Source: Parelaphostrongylus tenuis
Taxonomy: Eukaryota > Nematoda > Chromadorea > Rhabditida > Metastrongylidae
Length of the DNA: 64,000 nucleotides
Direction of reading: 5' to 3'
NCBI GenBank assembly: GCA_019055375.1
Contig: JAHQIW010006495.1
Location: 1-64,000 of the forward strand
Shown here in pieces: positions 48,148 through 60,906 of this stretch. The position numbers were made by a program, and so were the translations under genes. The first letter of the stretch is position 1. Each line of letters opens with the position of its first letter. The notes below the pieces were generated by a model that made no database searches, was not told the DNA's origin, and was given only the letters and a program-made list of their open reading frames with translations.

Positions 48148-48735
48148 AAAACGGTATGATCTGCCCTAACGGAAAAGAGAGGCACAATGCCAATCTTGTT
48201 CGAGATGATCGGGCACAATTCATTTGCTAACATGTAAAACATGCGGGGAAGAATATAAAGGCGAAACGGGTAGACCGCTTTTCATCCGCATAAAAGAATA
48301 TCTAGATAGTAAATCTAAAATTGATAAACCAGTCCTTTCGGTTTACATAGGGCACAAAAACACAGCAACAACGATTTTGATGTGACTGTCACAATCCTGG
48401 CGCAGGAATCATGAACATCCACGCGCAAAACTCTTGAGGCATTTTGGATAAACGCCCAAAATCTCCAAATGAACCGGAACGACGAGTGCGTCACCGTCAC
48501 GCGAGATCTCGCTCCCTTTCTTCGTTTGATCTTCTAACCTCACCTAGGCAGCACATAAATAAGATCCTCCGAATCTTTCAGATAGATTAATACTACATAG
48601 GCTCCGAAGAAGGCGGGTCGCCGAGACGTCAGCCGAATTGCTACGACTAATTCAACAACCTCGCGTCAGCTTATCAAGATAAGTTTTCTCTATCTTCATG
48701 TATCAATCAATTATGCCGAGGTTTATAGAGAGTCA
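48148..48735 (+). mobile_element. Second PLE fragment, right-arm copy
   Basis: Mirror of 16,710-17,295 with small differences (for example GATCAAACG for GATCTAACT). The inactive ribozyme-like block is at 48,600-48,634. Confidence 0.8.
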
Positions 48736-49504
48736 AATTTTTGAATTTTATTAGTCAGTTCGTTATAAATCTATAATATCCCACTTTTCAATTTGGATCG
48801 CTCCGTAGGAAAATAGAAATATGGTAAATTACTGACCGATTCTGAAAAAATAGCCTACGATATATGATGAGTACCTACGAGGTAAGAATAGTCCTATGAT
48901 GAGCTCTATGATAAGACGGTCGACTATCAAAGGGTGATAAAGTCAAAAAAAGTCATTTTAAAAATTGAAAATATCAGTCTTTGGTTGTTTTGAATGCAGT
49001 GAATCTCCACTTGACCAGTCACTGCGGTTCGTAGCCCGATTGCAGTCCGAGCACAGAAATTTGCGCAAGAGATCGAATAGTACTTTCTGAAATCAAGTGG
49101 ATTCGAACTATGCTTTCCTTGGCTCTGTTGTCCTTTCTTTCAGCTACATTAGTGTCAGTCTCATGGAAAACGGTTCAAAAGCACTTTTATCAAAAAAGCC
49201 CAAAAACAGCTTTGCTAGAAAGTGTTAACCACAAGTGGGTGTCTTCTTGAAAAAAAAGAAAATATTTGCCTCATGAGAATGATGACTTGAATTAAGATGG
49301 TTCTCACAATGTTCGAGACAACGAAGAATTTGAACAATTATCAAGCGACGCGAAAAAATAAAAAGTTTGCTGATGGACGGTTTAAAAGCTTGATCATTAA
49401 TAGGCTAGCCGAGAGAGAAAATGGCCTGATAAAGGAAGAAAGAGTTGCACTTGCTGCTTGTTAATATTTCTTCAAAGTATTTCCGACGAAATCACATAAA
49501 CAGA
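48736..49504. other. Mirror intergenic stretch
   Basis: Counterpart of 15,936-16,709; nothing recognised. Confidence 0.5.
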
Positions 49505-49563
49505 AGCCCATTGTGGGGCTCGAACTTGAGACAGCCTTTGCTCTTATAAGTAAGATAACCAGA
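49505..49563 (-). pseudogene. Decayed tRNA-Lys unit 3, right arm
   Basis: One base shorter in an A run than the left-arm copy; the anticodon arm is missing in both. Confidence 0.7.
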
Positions 49564-49652
49564 ATGGACAGCAGTGAATGAAGGACAGAAGAATTACACT
49601 CGTTGCTGGCTGTATTTTACAGATTATCTGCGACAAAATCAAACTGAAAATA

Positions 49653-49712
49653 AGCCCAATGCGCGGTGCGAAGCCTGGACATCACTGCGATATACCGGGT
49701 GAAGCAACCGGC
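49653..49712 (-). pseudogene. Decayed tRNA-Lys unit 2, right arm
   Basis: Same lesions as the left-arm unit 2, so the decay came before the arm duplication. Confidence 0.65.
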
Positions 49713-49808
49713 CATCCAGAAATGAATGAAGGAGAGAAAATTTGCACTTATTGCTGTTGCTGACCACAAACCGTGCAAGGTATTTCTGGCCAAGCGGCGT
49801 CAAAAGGG

Positions 49809-49881
49809 AGCCCGATGCGGGGCTCGAACCCGCGACAGCCAGATTAAGAGTCTGGTGCTCTACCGACTGAGCTAACCGGGC
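49809..49881 (-). tRNA. tRNA-Lys (anticodon CTT), right arm
   Basis: All 73 bases are identical to 15,558-15,630, with the same TTTT stop. Flanking DNA shows small differences, so both copies could be functional genes. Confidence 0.97.
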
Positions 49882-50069
49882 TAGGTGAAAGCTGGCTTCA
49901 CACTATATTAACTATCAAAATGACTCTGCAATGAAACCATTTTTGAACTTTTAACTGAAAATGAACAAATAGTAATTATGTATGGGTTCTCAGTTTAACA
50001 ACTAATACACTCCTAAAACAATGTCTTAGTTATTCAATCTTTCGGTGCTCGCGTAATCACTTCACACAG

Positions 50070-51299
50070 CTCAGGGGTATAGCCATGGTTCGACGTTTGG
50101 CACCTAGTTTTGCCATCACTTTTATGTACAAGGTGGAAGCTCCAGTTCTTGTTCACCGTCCATTGCTCTACTGCCGGTATATACACGATTGTTTCGTTGT
50201 CAGTTCTACACAGAAGGAAATGGACAATTGCTTTGAAGTCTTGAACGGACAGTCACAGCATATAAAATTTACGCGAGAGAGTCCAAACGGGAGCTGGCTT
50301 CCATTCTTGAACATCCAAGTAGAGCTTTTGGATAGTGGCTATAGTACAAAATGGTATTGAAAACGAGGAAACAGAAACATTTGGTCAATCACCTTTCCTC
50401 TCATCCTTCACACATGAAAAAATCGTCAATTAAAAACATGTTTCGACGTCTAAAAATGTACGCACAGGAGAAGAGGAAAGGAACAAATCATTAGACTTGG
50501 CACGAAAAATTGCCATTTCCAACGGCTACAAAACATTTGCTACTTGGGAATATTCAAAAAGTGGAATTAGGTGCCGAAAGAACAATACTCCGCACCTGAA
50601 TAGAATTTCCTTCAAACTGCCATTTATATTAAACGAAATTAGTAGCACGGTTAAAGGTGCCACTCGAAAATTCTGTCGTAGTTATTGAAATCCACCTCCC
50701 ACCCTACGCCATCAGCTGATCCGCAGTAGACTTTATGATCGATTGTGCAACACCAAAAACTGTATTATCTGCTCTAACGGAATAGAGGGGGATTGTATGA
50801 GATCGGGCACAATTTATTTGGTAACATGTAAGACATGTGGGAAAGAATATATAGGCGAAACATGTAGACCACTTTTCATCCGCATAAAGGAACATTTAGA
50901 TAGTAAATTTAAAATAGATAAAACGAAACCTTTAGGTTTACATAGGGCACAAAAACACAACAACAATTATTCTGATGTGACTGTCACAATCCTAGCGCAG
51001 AAATCAAAAACATCCGCGCACAAAACTCTTGAGGCATCTTGGATAAACGCCCAGAATCGCGAAATGAACCGAAAGGAAGAATGTGTCATCATCACATTAG
51101 ATCTCGCGTCCTTTCTTTGTTTTACCTTCTGACCTGACCTAGGCAGCATATAAATAAGACCATCCGAATCATTCAGATAGACTAATACTACCTACGCCGA
51201 GGCTCTGAAGAAGGCTGGTCGCCGAAACGTCAGCCGAACTTCTACGACTAATTTGCCAACCTCACGTCAGCTAATCAAGATAAGTTTTCTCGATATTTC
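50070..51299 (+). mobile_element. 5'-truncated PLE, right-arm copy
   Basis: Mirror of 14,150-15,370. RT part 50,085-50,360 with the same YIHD lesion; it differs by STQKEMD, EVLNGQSQH (left STQEEMD, EVLKGQSEH), and 8 bases near 50,360-50,375 absent on the left. GIY-YIG part 50,743-51,132 is identical. Confidence 0.88.
51201..51235 (+). ncRNA. PLE hammerhead-like motif, right-arm copy
   Basis: GGCT-CTGAAGA-A-GGCTGGTCGCC-GAA-ACGT-C-AGCC, unchanged from the left arm. Confidence 0.55.
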
Positions 51300-51676
51300 A
51301 AATAACAATTAATTATGCCGAAGTATATAGAAAGTCGAACTATTGAATTGTCACTCATCGTCATACAAAACCACAAATGAATTTCAAATAAATGAGAAGA
51401 AAATGAATGGACGAACATAAAACTTCTTCTGCGCCTGAGAAAAAGTGGCGACTCATGACACTAAGAGCACTAATTCCTGCACCCTAAGTATTTCTCTTCA
51501 GTTGATTTCTCTCACGACAATTTTTTCTTCCTCCTCCAGTTTCTAATTCCGCAATTCACCTCAACAAGACCATGCAGGTGGTTTGCGAAGTTCACTAATA
51601 CACGAAAGACATGGCTGCCCCGTCCTTTGATGTCGGAGTAGCTGCATAAGAAATATACATATTTCTTTTGTATATA
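51300..51676. other. Mirror intergenic stretch
   Basis: Counterpart of 13,771-14,149; nothing recognised. Confidence 0.5.
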
Positions 51677-53177
51677 TGTATTCGCAAGTATTAGTAGTGA
51701 AGACAGCGACTCAGATAGTGAAGAGGAAAATACACCGTCTAATGCAAGAACAGCCACGGGCTGGTCATGAAACGTAGTCTCGCCCAACTTTTTTTTTATC
51801 GAGAGCTCGGGCGTGAAACTCCAATGGACTTTTATGAACTGCTTATGAAAGACGTGTGGGAGTTGATTGCTGAGCAGACCTATATATAGATCATCATAAA
51901 AGAAGAATGGAAACACACAACGATTGAAGAAATGGAGATATTCTTGGGATGGTGCCTAAAAATGACTATTACACGATTGCCAATGTTCTATATTTACCGG
52001 AGCAATAGCTGGCATCCTTCGGGAGTCTCCATAGCGTCGCATCCTATGTCGAGGGATCGACTCTACGAGATCATGACCCACTTGCATGTAAGAAACAATA
52101 TCGGTCACAATGTAAATGACTATTATACTAAATAAGACCAACGCTGGAACTTGTCAATAGATTTTAAGGACCCATTCAAACCATGGGGAGACGTGTGGAT
52201 CGATGAGTCGATGCTGCCATTCAGAGGACGAATTAAGTTCTGCCAGTATGCACCTCGCAAGAGAATTAGATATGGAATGAAGCTATTCAAACTTTGTGGT
52301 AGAGGTGAGTACACCTACAAAACGATGGCGCACATAGGTGCTGGCACAAACCCGACACCAAACGAGCCACTTGCAGATTTTGTGGTGAAGGATCAAATGA
52401 AGGACCTTCTAACTGGAAGAAGGCACCTCTTTGCCTACAAGTGGTAAATCAGCGTCGCTCTAGCTGAGATTCTGCTGCAAAACAATACGGACCTTACCGG
52501 AACATGCAGAAGGAGCAGGAAATGCTTGCCTAAGGAGTTCATGGAAGGCAAAGTTCGTAAGGGCGAGTGCAAAGATATGCAGAATCAAAACGGCGTTATG
52601 GTTCTGCGATTCAAGGAAAGAAGAGACGTCACAGTGCTTTCAACAGCTTACGGTACTGCCAAAAATCTTTGCACGAACAAGTTTGAAGTCGTGGAGATGT
52701 ACAATAGGAGAAAGTCGCTGGTGGACCAAACTGACCAGATAGCTGCCATATCACCATTCCTCAGGAGGACTAATAAATGGTGAATGCATTTCGCTCGTTC
52801 CTAGCTTCGTAAGTTGTAGTTTGGTACTCTAGTACGTCTACTATTCCACTTTATCACGCACGTACTCTTCAATTTTCATGAAAACTGTACCGCACCTACG
52901 TAGAAACATCCAATTTAGCATGTTCAAGGCGGCGATCTATGTCAGCTATTTGGAAGGACCCAATCCTCCTGTCCCTAGATATAGCCACGTCCTCGAAAAG
53001 GCGTCTCCCGGAAAGCGTGAACGCTGCATCGAGTGTCATAGAAACGCGGTGAATAGGAATTTAGGTTATAGTTATGCTATGGATCATGCTAAAAAAAAAC
53101 TTGCGCAGGTGCAGTCAGTGTAAGAGCCACTTCTGTTTGGAATGCTGTAATGCTACTCATGAATTTTGGATCTCAAA
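51677..53177 (+). pseudogene. piggyBac-type transposase pseudogene, right arm
   Basis: Mirror of 12,270-13,770 with the same stops and the same loss of the second catalytic Asp. Confidence 0.85.
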
Positions 53178-54436
53178 CGTTTTAGACATAAATGAACAAT
53201 TTGGGAAGTACTGTATTTTTCTTGGGTCAAATTTTTGTATCATTGTTGTTACATATTATATGTATATAAGACATAAGTATATGTGACACGTATGTGTTTA
53301 TACATGCATACAAGTACATATGAGGATATATACATATCTGTAGATACGTATATGCAATATATATAAATGTTATATGTTCGTGCTACGTATGTTAACTGAT
53401 GAATAAACAAGGTGAATAGAACCACACAATCCACAGGTGTCCACACAATTTTTGATGGTCAGAGAAGATTTGAAATAACTAGGCGTTGTTTCTTTTGAAA
53501 GTACGTTTAAAGAAATCTCGCTGACGATGAACTTTCTTTTTTAGGAATAAACTTTACATACTATCAAAGTTTATTGCTCGAAAAGGTAGTAAAAATTTCA
53601 CTGTGAACTTGAAATAACGCATCGTGAGGGCGAAACGTCGATCTTCTCCATCAGTGTAACGTAGTAATGAGGTTCTTTCAGAGAACAGGCTTGCTATCGA
53701 AGCGGCGCTACAGGTTATTGAATGATTAATACAAACATCGATAAATCAGGAAAAAATGTTATATGGAACCAGAAGAATGCTTTTCCTTGTGGAAGCTGTT
53801 TATTTGTTAAAACATTGAAGATTTTTTGAGCATTCTCTTAACTATAAACCCTCTAGAGGAGCCTTTTCTATAACATTTCTTTATTTTGCATCACAAGTAT
53901 TATTCTGCATCGACAGTTATCTTGGAATCAAAATTTTACTTTGTAATGTCAAGAAATACCTTGTGATGTTCATAAAAATGAATCCGTGGTGTAAAATGTG
54001 TCCACTTTCGTTGTAGAGAGAGCTATAAAAGTCTTTTTATGAAACAAACATAGTGAGAGATAGAAAATCACAAGTAATAAAGAAAGGAGCGAAATTATAT
54101 AACAGCTGGAATTAAGTTCCCTTCTACAATAAATGCTTTTCTCGTTGAAAACTTGAATGTTTTTTTTTTGATACATAGGCATTTCCTTAAAATGTAAAAT
54201 CTTTATCGAAGTATCTCCTGTTATATTTCATCATTTCATCACGATAATATCCCTTGAGTACCTCAGATTATCAAACAAACTACCATATTTCCATTGCAAA
54301 GCGTGATAGTACAGGCTCCTCCACGTCGCGCCGCCCCGCCTCCCCGCCACACAGGCGGAGTGCGACAAGGGTCGAAAGCGACCCAAAAGGGTCGAGATAG
54401 ACCTTTGTCGTTGCTCATACGTTTCTTAAAAATTGA
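53178..54436. other. Mirror intergenic stretch with GC hairpin block
   Basis: Counterpart of 11,011-12,269. The GC-rich hairpin block is at about 54,322-54,394. Confidence 0.5.
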
Positions 54437-54496
54437 CACATCAATCATATAAAGTTCAGTTAAGGATATAACACGCTTTGAGTTGCTAGGTCTAGT

Positions 54497-54539
54497 GCTA
54501 TACACCTCCTGTTTCGTCCTATTGGGTCTCATCAGTAGC
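54497..54539 (-). ncRNA. Type I hammerhead candidate, right-arm copy
   Basis: Base-for-base copy of 10,908-10,950, including the CTGATGA and GAA core. Confidence 0.65.
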
Positions 54540-54810
54540 GCCCACTCTCGGTTCATCCGATCTCTTAAGACTAACTAGACTTAACAGCTCACAACATGTT
54601 ATATCCTTATCGATTATATCATTTTGAGCGGATCTATAAAACACGGTCGGTAGTATGAGTTTAACTCATTGTAAAAGCCGCAAGCTCGTCTACCGGTCAC
54701 TACAATGTCAGGTAATTCCTTCATCTTACTTGGGGTCATTAGCTACTGGCAGCCGATTCCTTTACAGAGGATTATTTATCCTTAGGAGATCGGCTAAACC
54801 GAGGGAAGGT

Positions 54811-54854
54811 GCTACTAGTTAGTCTCAATAGGACGAAACAGGCGTCTGTCTAGC
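54811..54854 (+). ncRNA. Hammerhead-like motif with mutated core, right arm
   Basis: Same CTAGTTA core lesion as 10,593-10,636. Confidence 0.6.
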
Positions 54855-55046
54855 AAGAAACTTAGCGACCCAAAACGTATTACATCCTTAACAGATTATA
54901 TCATTTTGAGCTGGTCTATGAAAAGCGGTTGGAAGGCGAGGTAAAGTTCACTTATGATCGATTGGGCCGCGACACTTCATCGATCGACTGGTTCACTACG
55001 TAATACATTGACGAATAGCTATTTGTATAGCTTAATGGGTAATAAT

Positions 55047-55330
55047 GTATCAAAGAAAGAATGAAGCTCTCGGCGTAAAACAATCCCTGATGGATGCGCC
55101 CATGCACTCGTTTTCAGTTTCTAACTTTGCTTGAGGTGACTGAATGCAAATCTGGCCTGTACAGAGACTCGCTGTACCCAGTGAGTGCTGTTTCCCAGAC
55201 AAGTCTGATACCAGTGTGATAGCAATTTACCGACCCGGGGGGATGGATGGCTTGGTGAGCCATGAGCGCGAGATCGAGCCATTGAATTCGTGAGCGACGC
55301 AAAGCACCTCCAACCACTGCGCCACATGCT
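55047..55330 (-). mobile_element. tRNA-derived SINE, right-arm copy
   Basis: Mirror of the SINE at 10,117. Confidence 0.7.
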
Positions 55331-56036
55331 CTCTTATTGATGTTTTACAACGCAATTATTGTTTATTATCGGTAGCTTTTCTCATGCGACAAGCGTATAA
55401 TAATCCGCTTGGCAGGCACCGATACCACGCACCATTAGTGAGCACAGCAGCATCCAAACCGATCGTTCGCTACTCATACCAGTGCATGATACATCGGGTC
55501 CTTGACATCGACTTTGGGACAGGCCACACAACGTCCTTGCGTAAGGACACATGTCAAAGAGCTTTGCGATTTAGTTACAGTTTCAGCGCGCCAATTCAGC
55601 AAGGTATGTTTTCGTTTAGTCAGTTCCTCGGGAGTTTGACAATAGATCTTAAGGTACTGACTGAACGAAAAAGGCCCACGAAAGTGACGGGGTTAGAAAG
55701 CCGAAACACTTGATTTGTGCTGTATTAGCGCCCATAATAGACCTTATGAAAGGCTCAAAATACATTTTCAGAGCATTGACTAATCACGAGTGCGTTTTGG
55801 CAGGCTATAAACGATTGCTTTATTGCTTATCTTTCGTTTTAATCCTTACTGATATCATCATAATCATTCTTCTCGTCGTCATAGTGAAGTTTGTGGTTGT
55901 AATCATGCTTTCTTTGCGTGTTTCTAACGATGAAACAACCACTCGACCGCATAAATCAAAAGAGTTTGGACGGTATATTTCACCACTAAAAAGGCCTGGT
56001 TATCGCGCTGAAAGGGTAAAAATAATTTTGTTCCTC
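55331..56036. other. Mirror intergenic stretch
   Basis: Counterpart of 9,411-10,116. The open plus frames here (55,384-55,713 and 55,710 onward) have no recognisable domain, and the second runs into antisense LINE. Confidence 0.4.
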
Positions 56037-56772
56037 ATTCAAAGATTCTCGCTGACCAAGGCTTTTCCTTCGGTTTCAATGGTCGATAGATCTCTTAGTA
56101 CCGTCGGTTTTCCTAGTGCTAACGTGAAGATATTCACAAAACGGTCGCATGCTTCGTCGATGTTGTCGCCAGCGGTATCTTCCCAAGAGCCGACTGATGA
56201 TTTGAATACATCCCAGTTTATGGCTGCTCTGGTATTTCATTGTTTATATCTAGCGGCTTTCTCTCCTTTTCGCGAAAAGCGGAACGTTGCGCGAAAGAGG
56301 CAATAGTCTGGTCCCGCGCAGAACATAGGAACAACATCGACATTGGTCAGGCAAAACCTTTGCTTTTCTAAGATGCAGTCTGTTTCGTTTTGGTGCTCTC
56401 TATGACAGATTCGCATGTCCATCGTTAAAAGTTAGGCTATTGGAATTGTGAGTTACCATGGATGTTTTGAGTCGTCATGGTATACTCAGATAGCCTTTCA
56501 CCCTGTTCATTTCATTCTTGTCCGTGGTTCCCAATGTGATGTTCTTCAGACGTTCTCCTAGGTCCAGTTTTCGCGTTAACATCTTCAACAATCACCTTGA
56601 AGAATGTATGATCTTCTCTGAAGAACTTTTCGAGGTCCATATAGAACGCTTTGGCATTGTCTTCGTCATAGAGTGATGTTGTGGCGTAAGCAACGAAGAC
56701 GGTCAAAGCCGGCATTGAACCACATTGTTTCAACCGTAATCGTTCGATACTGATTGATAGTTGTACAACCAA
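56037..56772 (-). mobile_element. RTE endonuclease part, right-arm copy
   Basis: Mirror of 8,675-9,410 with identical lesions. Confidence 0.8.
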
Positions 56773-57126
56773 CTACTTGTCATACCATAAGAAATTGAAA
56801 ATGCGAAAAAATCAGTAAGGTACACTTCTGAGGGTCACACCCATTATAGTATCTGCTAAATAAGCAATCGATCGTTCACAAGAAGTTCGGAAAAGAACTT
56901 GTGGGCACCAAAATAACCTAGTGGAAAAAAATGTGTGGATGCCGTACCGCTCTCTCAACGCCGTTATGATGCCCTCGAGTTTCGTTCGTGCTTAGAATGT
57001 TAACACGCTGACAACGATCTGAGTTGTTTTCAGCTTAGACCGCACGTCGCGTGCGCGGCTTCTCGGAGCAGCGGGAGTTCTTATAATCACGCCTTGTAGT
57101 GGAAAGTTGGGAAATTCTTCAGAAAT

Positions 57127-58267
57127 CTGAGGTCACCTCTCACCTGTCACCTGTCGTCCCTTGATCGTCGAGTGACTCGAGCGGGTACCAGCAACTCTTC
57201 CATTTTTCCCTATGGCGTGCAGGAGTAGTCCAGTGAGTTCGCTCTAGGGATTCGCTGAGCATCATATCTTTCTTCTATCGCTTTCGTGAAGAAATCAGAT
57301 CAACGGGTCAGTGGTCTTCCTACAGAGCTCTTGACGTCCCGAGGAATCCAGTCGGTAACGGCTTTCGCCCATCTGTTGTCGTTAAAGCGCATCACGTGTC
57401 CGGCCTTCCTTATTTTTGATATTCTGGCGTGTAGAACGGCGTCTCTGATTTTCGATCGTTTACGCAGGTCGGAACGTTGGATCCTTTCTCTCATTTGCAT
57501 GATAGGGGATACTCCTAGCATCGACCTATCGGCTGCGCGTTCGATAACGTCAAGTGATCTTTCATCCTGCTTACGTAGCGACCAAGTTTCTGCTGCATAC
57601 GTTAGGGCAGGGATAATTGTCGAGTCGTAAAGGTAAGCACGAAGTCGGATTTTCTTTGTCGACTTGAAAGTTCCTCAAGCCGCTCGTTTCCTCCTGCTCA
57701 ACTCTGGAGCTAGGTCGTTCATCATGTTCATTTCACGACCTAGATAAACGTAACCGGAGCATTCGGAGATTGTCGTGCCCTTGAGCGTGAATGGGGCATT
57801 CGAAACGTTAGCACAGCGAAGATGGCTTAATTGTCGACCGTCAATTTTCACTCCCATATCGTCCCATTCTAATGTTTGCATGACGTTTTGTAGGGTGGCA
57901 GTGAATAGTTTTGGCGAGATTGTATCGCCTTGTCGAACACCTCTTCTTACGTCAATGGTGATATTGTTTTAGAATGGAGAGATTTTGATCGTGAAATCAT
58001 TATAAAGCTTACGGAGAATCATTATCTACCGAGTAGGGCTGCCTTGGATATCCAGAGCCTCTATATCCGCTTCTGTTTCCACTGAAGCGAAGGCTTTCTT
58101 CAGATCGATGAAAGTAAGACAGAGTGGGCTTGTACTCTCGTGAAATTTCAATGAGTCCTGTAATTGTGTTGATGTGGTCTATAGTGCTAAATCCTTTTCG
58201 GAACCCTGCTTGTTCGCATGGCTGTCCATCGTCCAGTGTTCTGTCAATCCTGTTTAGGGTGACTGAG
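57127..58267 (-). mobile_element. RTE 3' part, right-arm copy
   Basis: Mirror of 7,180-8,320. The internal deletion that removed FADD is shared. Confidence 0.85.
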
Positions 58268-59097
58268 GTCTAAGCCGTATTGTCGTGATTAAAGGGTTTC
58301 TTCCCTTTCATCCAAGCATTTGTAGTCACTCGATAGCTTGAGAAATGCCTATTTTCACATTAAGTTTTCTTTGTGAAATGACTTTCATTCTACTTTCTGC
58401 GCACGAAAAACGATAATGTTTTGCAGCCAGTATTCGCTTTAAGTATCTACCTTTTGCCTTTAGCCTCGAGGTTTCAGGAGAACTCATCGCCATTTTTTCT
58501 GCTACAAAAGGCTTCATCGATGTCTGTTCTATCATGTTTTACCATTTACTGGTGACAAATTTCTTCTAATGATGATAAAAATTCACATTTCATTGGATTA
58601 CTGCCACAGCGTCATTGCAACCGCCGCGCTCGCAAGCGTCGGCGTCGGGTGCCGCGCAGAATTTCGATGTCGTTGCCAGTGTAAAGAAGTTTTGGTTTTT
58701 CATTCACATACATGTTTTTGTTTTACCTTCGTATTAGCTTAGACGATTATTTAGCGCGTCTCCTTGTAATCTCGTATATAGCCTCGGTGTGGTGTTCCGT
58801 AAAATCATTGTGATGACGAGTGCATCTAAATAAATTATCTACTATTTTACAAATACTGATGGGACTGGAATATTAGAAATTCCACTCATTCGCAGTTTAT
58901 TGAAAAACTACGAAAAAGCGCAGGTGTTGTGGAGAAAACTTCTTATATATCTACGACTGGCGGTGACGTCTTTGGAACTTCTAATTAGGACTTTTTCAGA
59001 TTGTCCATGTATGGGCCACATCTAACCAGTATACCTTAGTGAAAACGTATTAATCAAGCATCTAGCTATACGTGATTACTGTTGTCTCATATTTCAG
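58268..59097. other. Mirror intergenic stretch with GC-rich island
   Basis: Island at about 58,607-58,662. On plus, a CCACAG acceptor-like sequence precedes the Arg-rich frame that stops at about 58,683. Confidence 0.4.
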
Positions 59098-59439
59098 ATT
59101 GTAAAAGTTGAAATCGCAGCTGGTCAACGGAAGCAATCGCATTTCACTAGAATTGTAGATCCATCCGAAAAACACACGTTCCTTTTCCTCGTCATGCAAT
59201 TGGTCGGTAAAAGTCTCGCCGATCTAAACATCACGCCCTAACAAAGTACGAGCGCTTACAGTTATTGCTGTTATCGTAGATTTCACAAGATTTTTCCGTC
59301 TCCAGGTCTTCACAGTACCAACCAGTGTGGGTGGAGTCATGCAGTGTCCAGAGGCATGTGAAGACTTGCAACACGGCTTCATACATCGAGACTTGATGCC
59401 ACCAATTACACATGTTGTTCCGGAGACAGGGAACGAGTG
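59098..59439 (+). pseudogene. CK1/TTBK-like kinase pseudogene, right arm
   Basis: First piece from 59,098 after TTTCAG to the stop at 59,239; second piece 59,306-59,439, ending at a GTAAGA donor-like site. Same stop, same HRDLMP and same frame change as in the left arm. Confidence 0.75.
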
Positions 59440-60700
59440 GTAAGAGCTTATATTCACTATAGCGACTGCTGGTGACAACAGTAGACGATATCTACTTTGT
59501 TTGTCAAAAAAGTTTGTAAAATCATCTCTTTTTTTTTGTTTTTTCAAGATTCAGTTTTCATATAACTGATATCTTTTCGCGAGGTAAAGTCCGTGGTATT
59601 TGAAAAAACACTAGAAAGTAGCCGATCTGAAATTATTACATGCAAGTTCCTCAGTCATAAAATACTCAAAACCGTCAAGAACAATTTCCAGCACAACTAA
59701 AGCTATTTCTTTGAGGATAGCTTGAAATTTTGAATATCAGAATCATTTGTTCATTTGATACTCCGTACAATCGTTGCAGGCCCGCAAGCAAAATCATGAA
59801 TTTATGAAATTTTAATAAAAATTTTAGGTTTATACACTTGATTTTGGACTAGCAAGAAAAATTACAAAAGCGAAAGGCGAATTGGAAGCGCCACTACAAT
59901 GTGCTTGATTAAAGTATCAATTTGAGTTCTCCAGTTCTGTTTGAGTTCAACCTTCGCCACTCTACAATCTGACCAATCAAGTTATGACCTCTAAACTCAA
60001 TGTTTGCCTTCTATAAAGAAGAAGCAGCAAACAACAGCTTCATAAATTTAGGGGCATTTCAAAAACATTCTGTAACATTATTCGTGATACTCTTTAAATA
60101 AGCCGTATGGCTGTAAGATTTCTGATATCACATAAAGCCTAATAATAGACAACTCAAGTAACCTGTGAATGGCAAGTAACGGCGAATTGTCTTAATAAAA
60201 CTGAACGGAATCCCATTTTAATACACTCTTTCTTTTGACCAATGAAAAAAGCAAAGACTCATGCTCATTGTGATTAGGATTTGGCACAATGTTCTCGTTT
60301 GATTAAAAGGAGTAAAGTTACTAAAATATATCTACCGTTTTGAGAAACTTCGGACTTTTTCTTCACAGGTTAGCATTTCCCGATAAAACAGAACAGAATG
60401 AATTTTGATGTTTTAATGTTCTACGAAAGCTATTGAACATCTCATTTATTCAGAGAACGATTCGATTCGAGCCTTTGGCCTGTCACAAAAATGTTGAGAA
60501 GGGTGCGAAAGTTGATTGTAAATTATGGTTTTATTTGGTAGTGGATGTAACTATTCCAGGAGGTTTATTCTCCGACTGAAATCTCGATCTATTTTCCATC
60601 AAATGTAATCTAAGATATTCCAGCGAGGAAATATAGATCAAACTATGCAATCACCAAAAGCAATTGAATAGGAGCTAGGAATTAGTTGTGAAAACTATGA
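59440..60700. other. Mirror intergenic stretch
   Basis: Counterpart of 4,746-6,006, with one extra T in a homopolymer near 59,530. Nothing recognised. Confidence 0.5.
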
Positions 60701-60701
60701 A

Positions 60702-60906
60702 CATATTCCCCAAAACCAACTATCTATTAACCTCGACATAGTTTGAATAAATTCCTTTCCAACAATTTCTGCTAGGGTTATGGAGTTTTTGGCTTAATGG
60801 ATTGTGGATCAATATGATCTTTCCAGGCTCTGAAGAAGGCGACCCGCCGAAACGTTAGCCACCACGAATATCGTATATTCAAGCTGCATTACTAACTGTA
60901 TTGTTG
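60702..60906 (+). mobile_element. PLE terminus with hammerhead-like motif, right arm
   Basis: Mirror of 4,541-4,745; the motif is at 60,826-60,860 with CTGAAGA, GGCGACCCGCC and GAAACGTT intact. Confidence 0.58.
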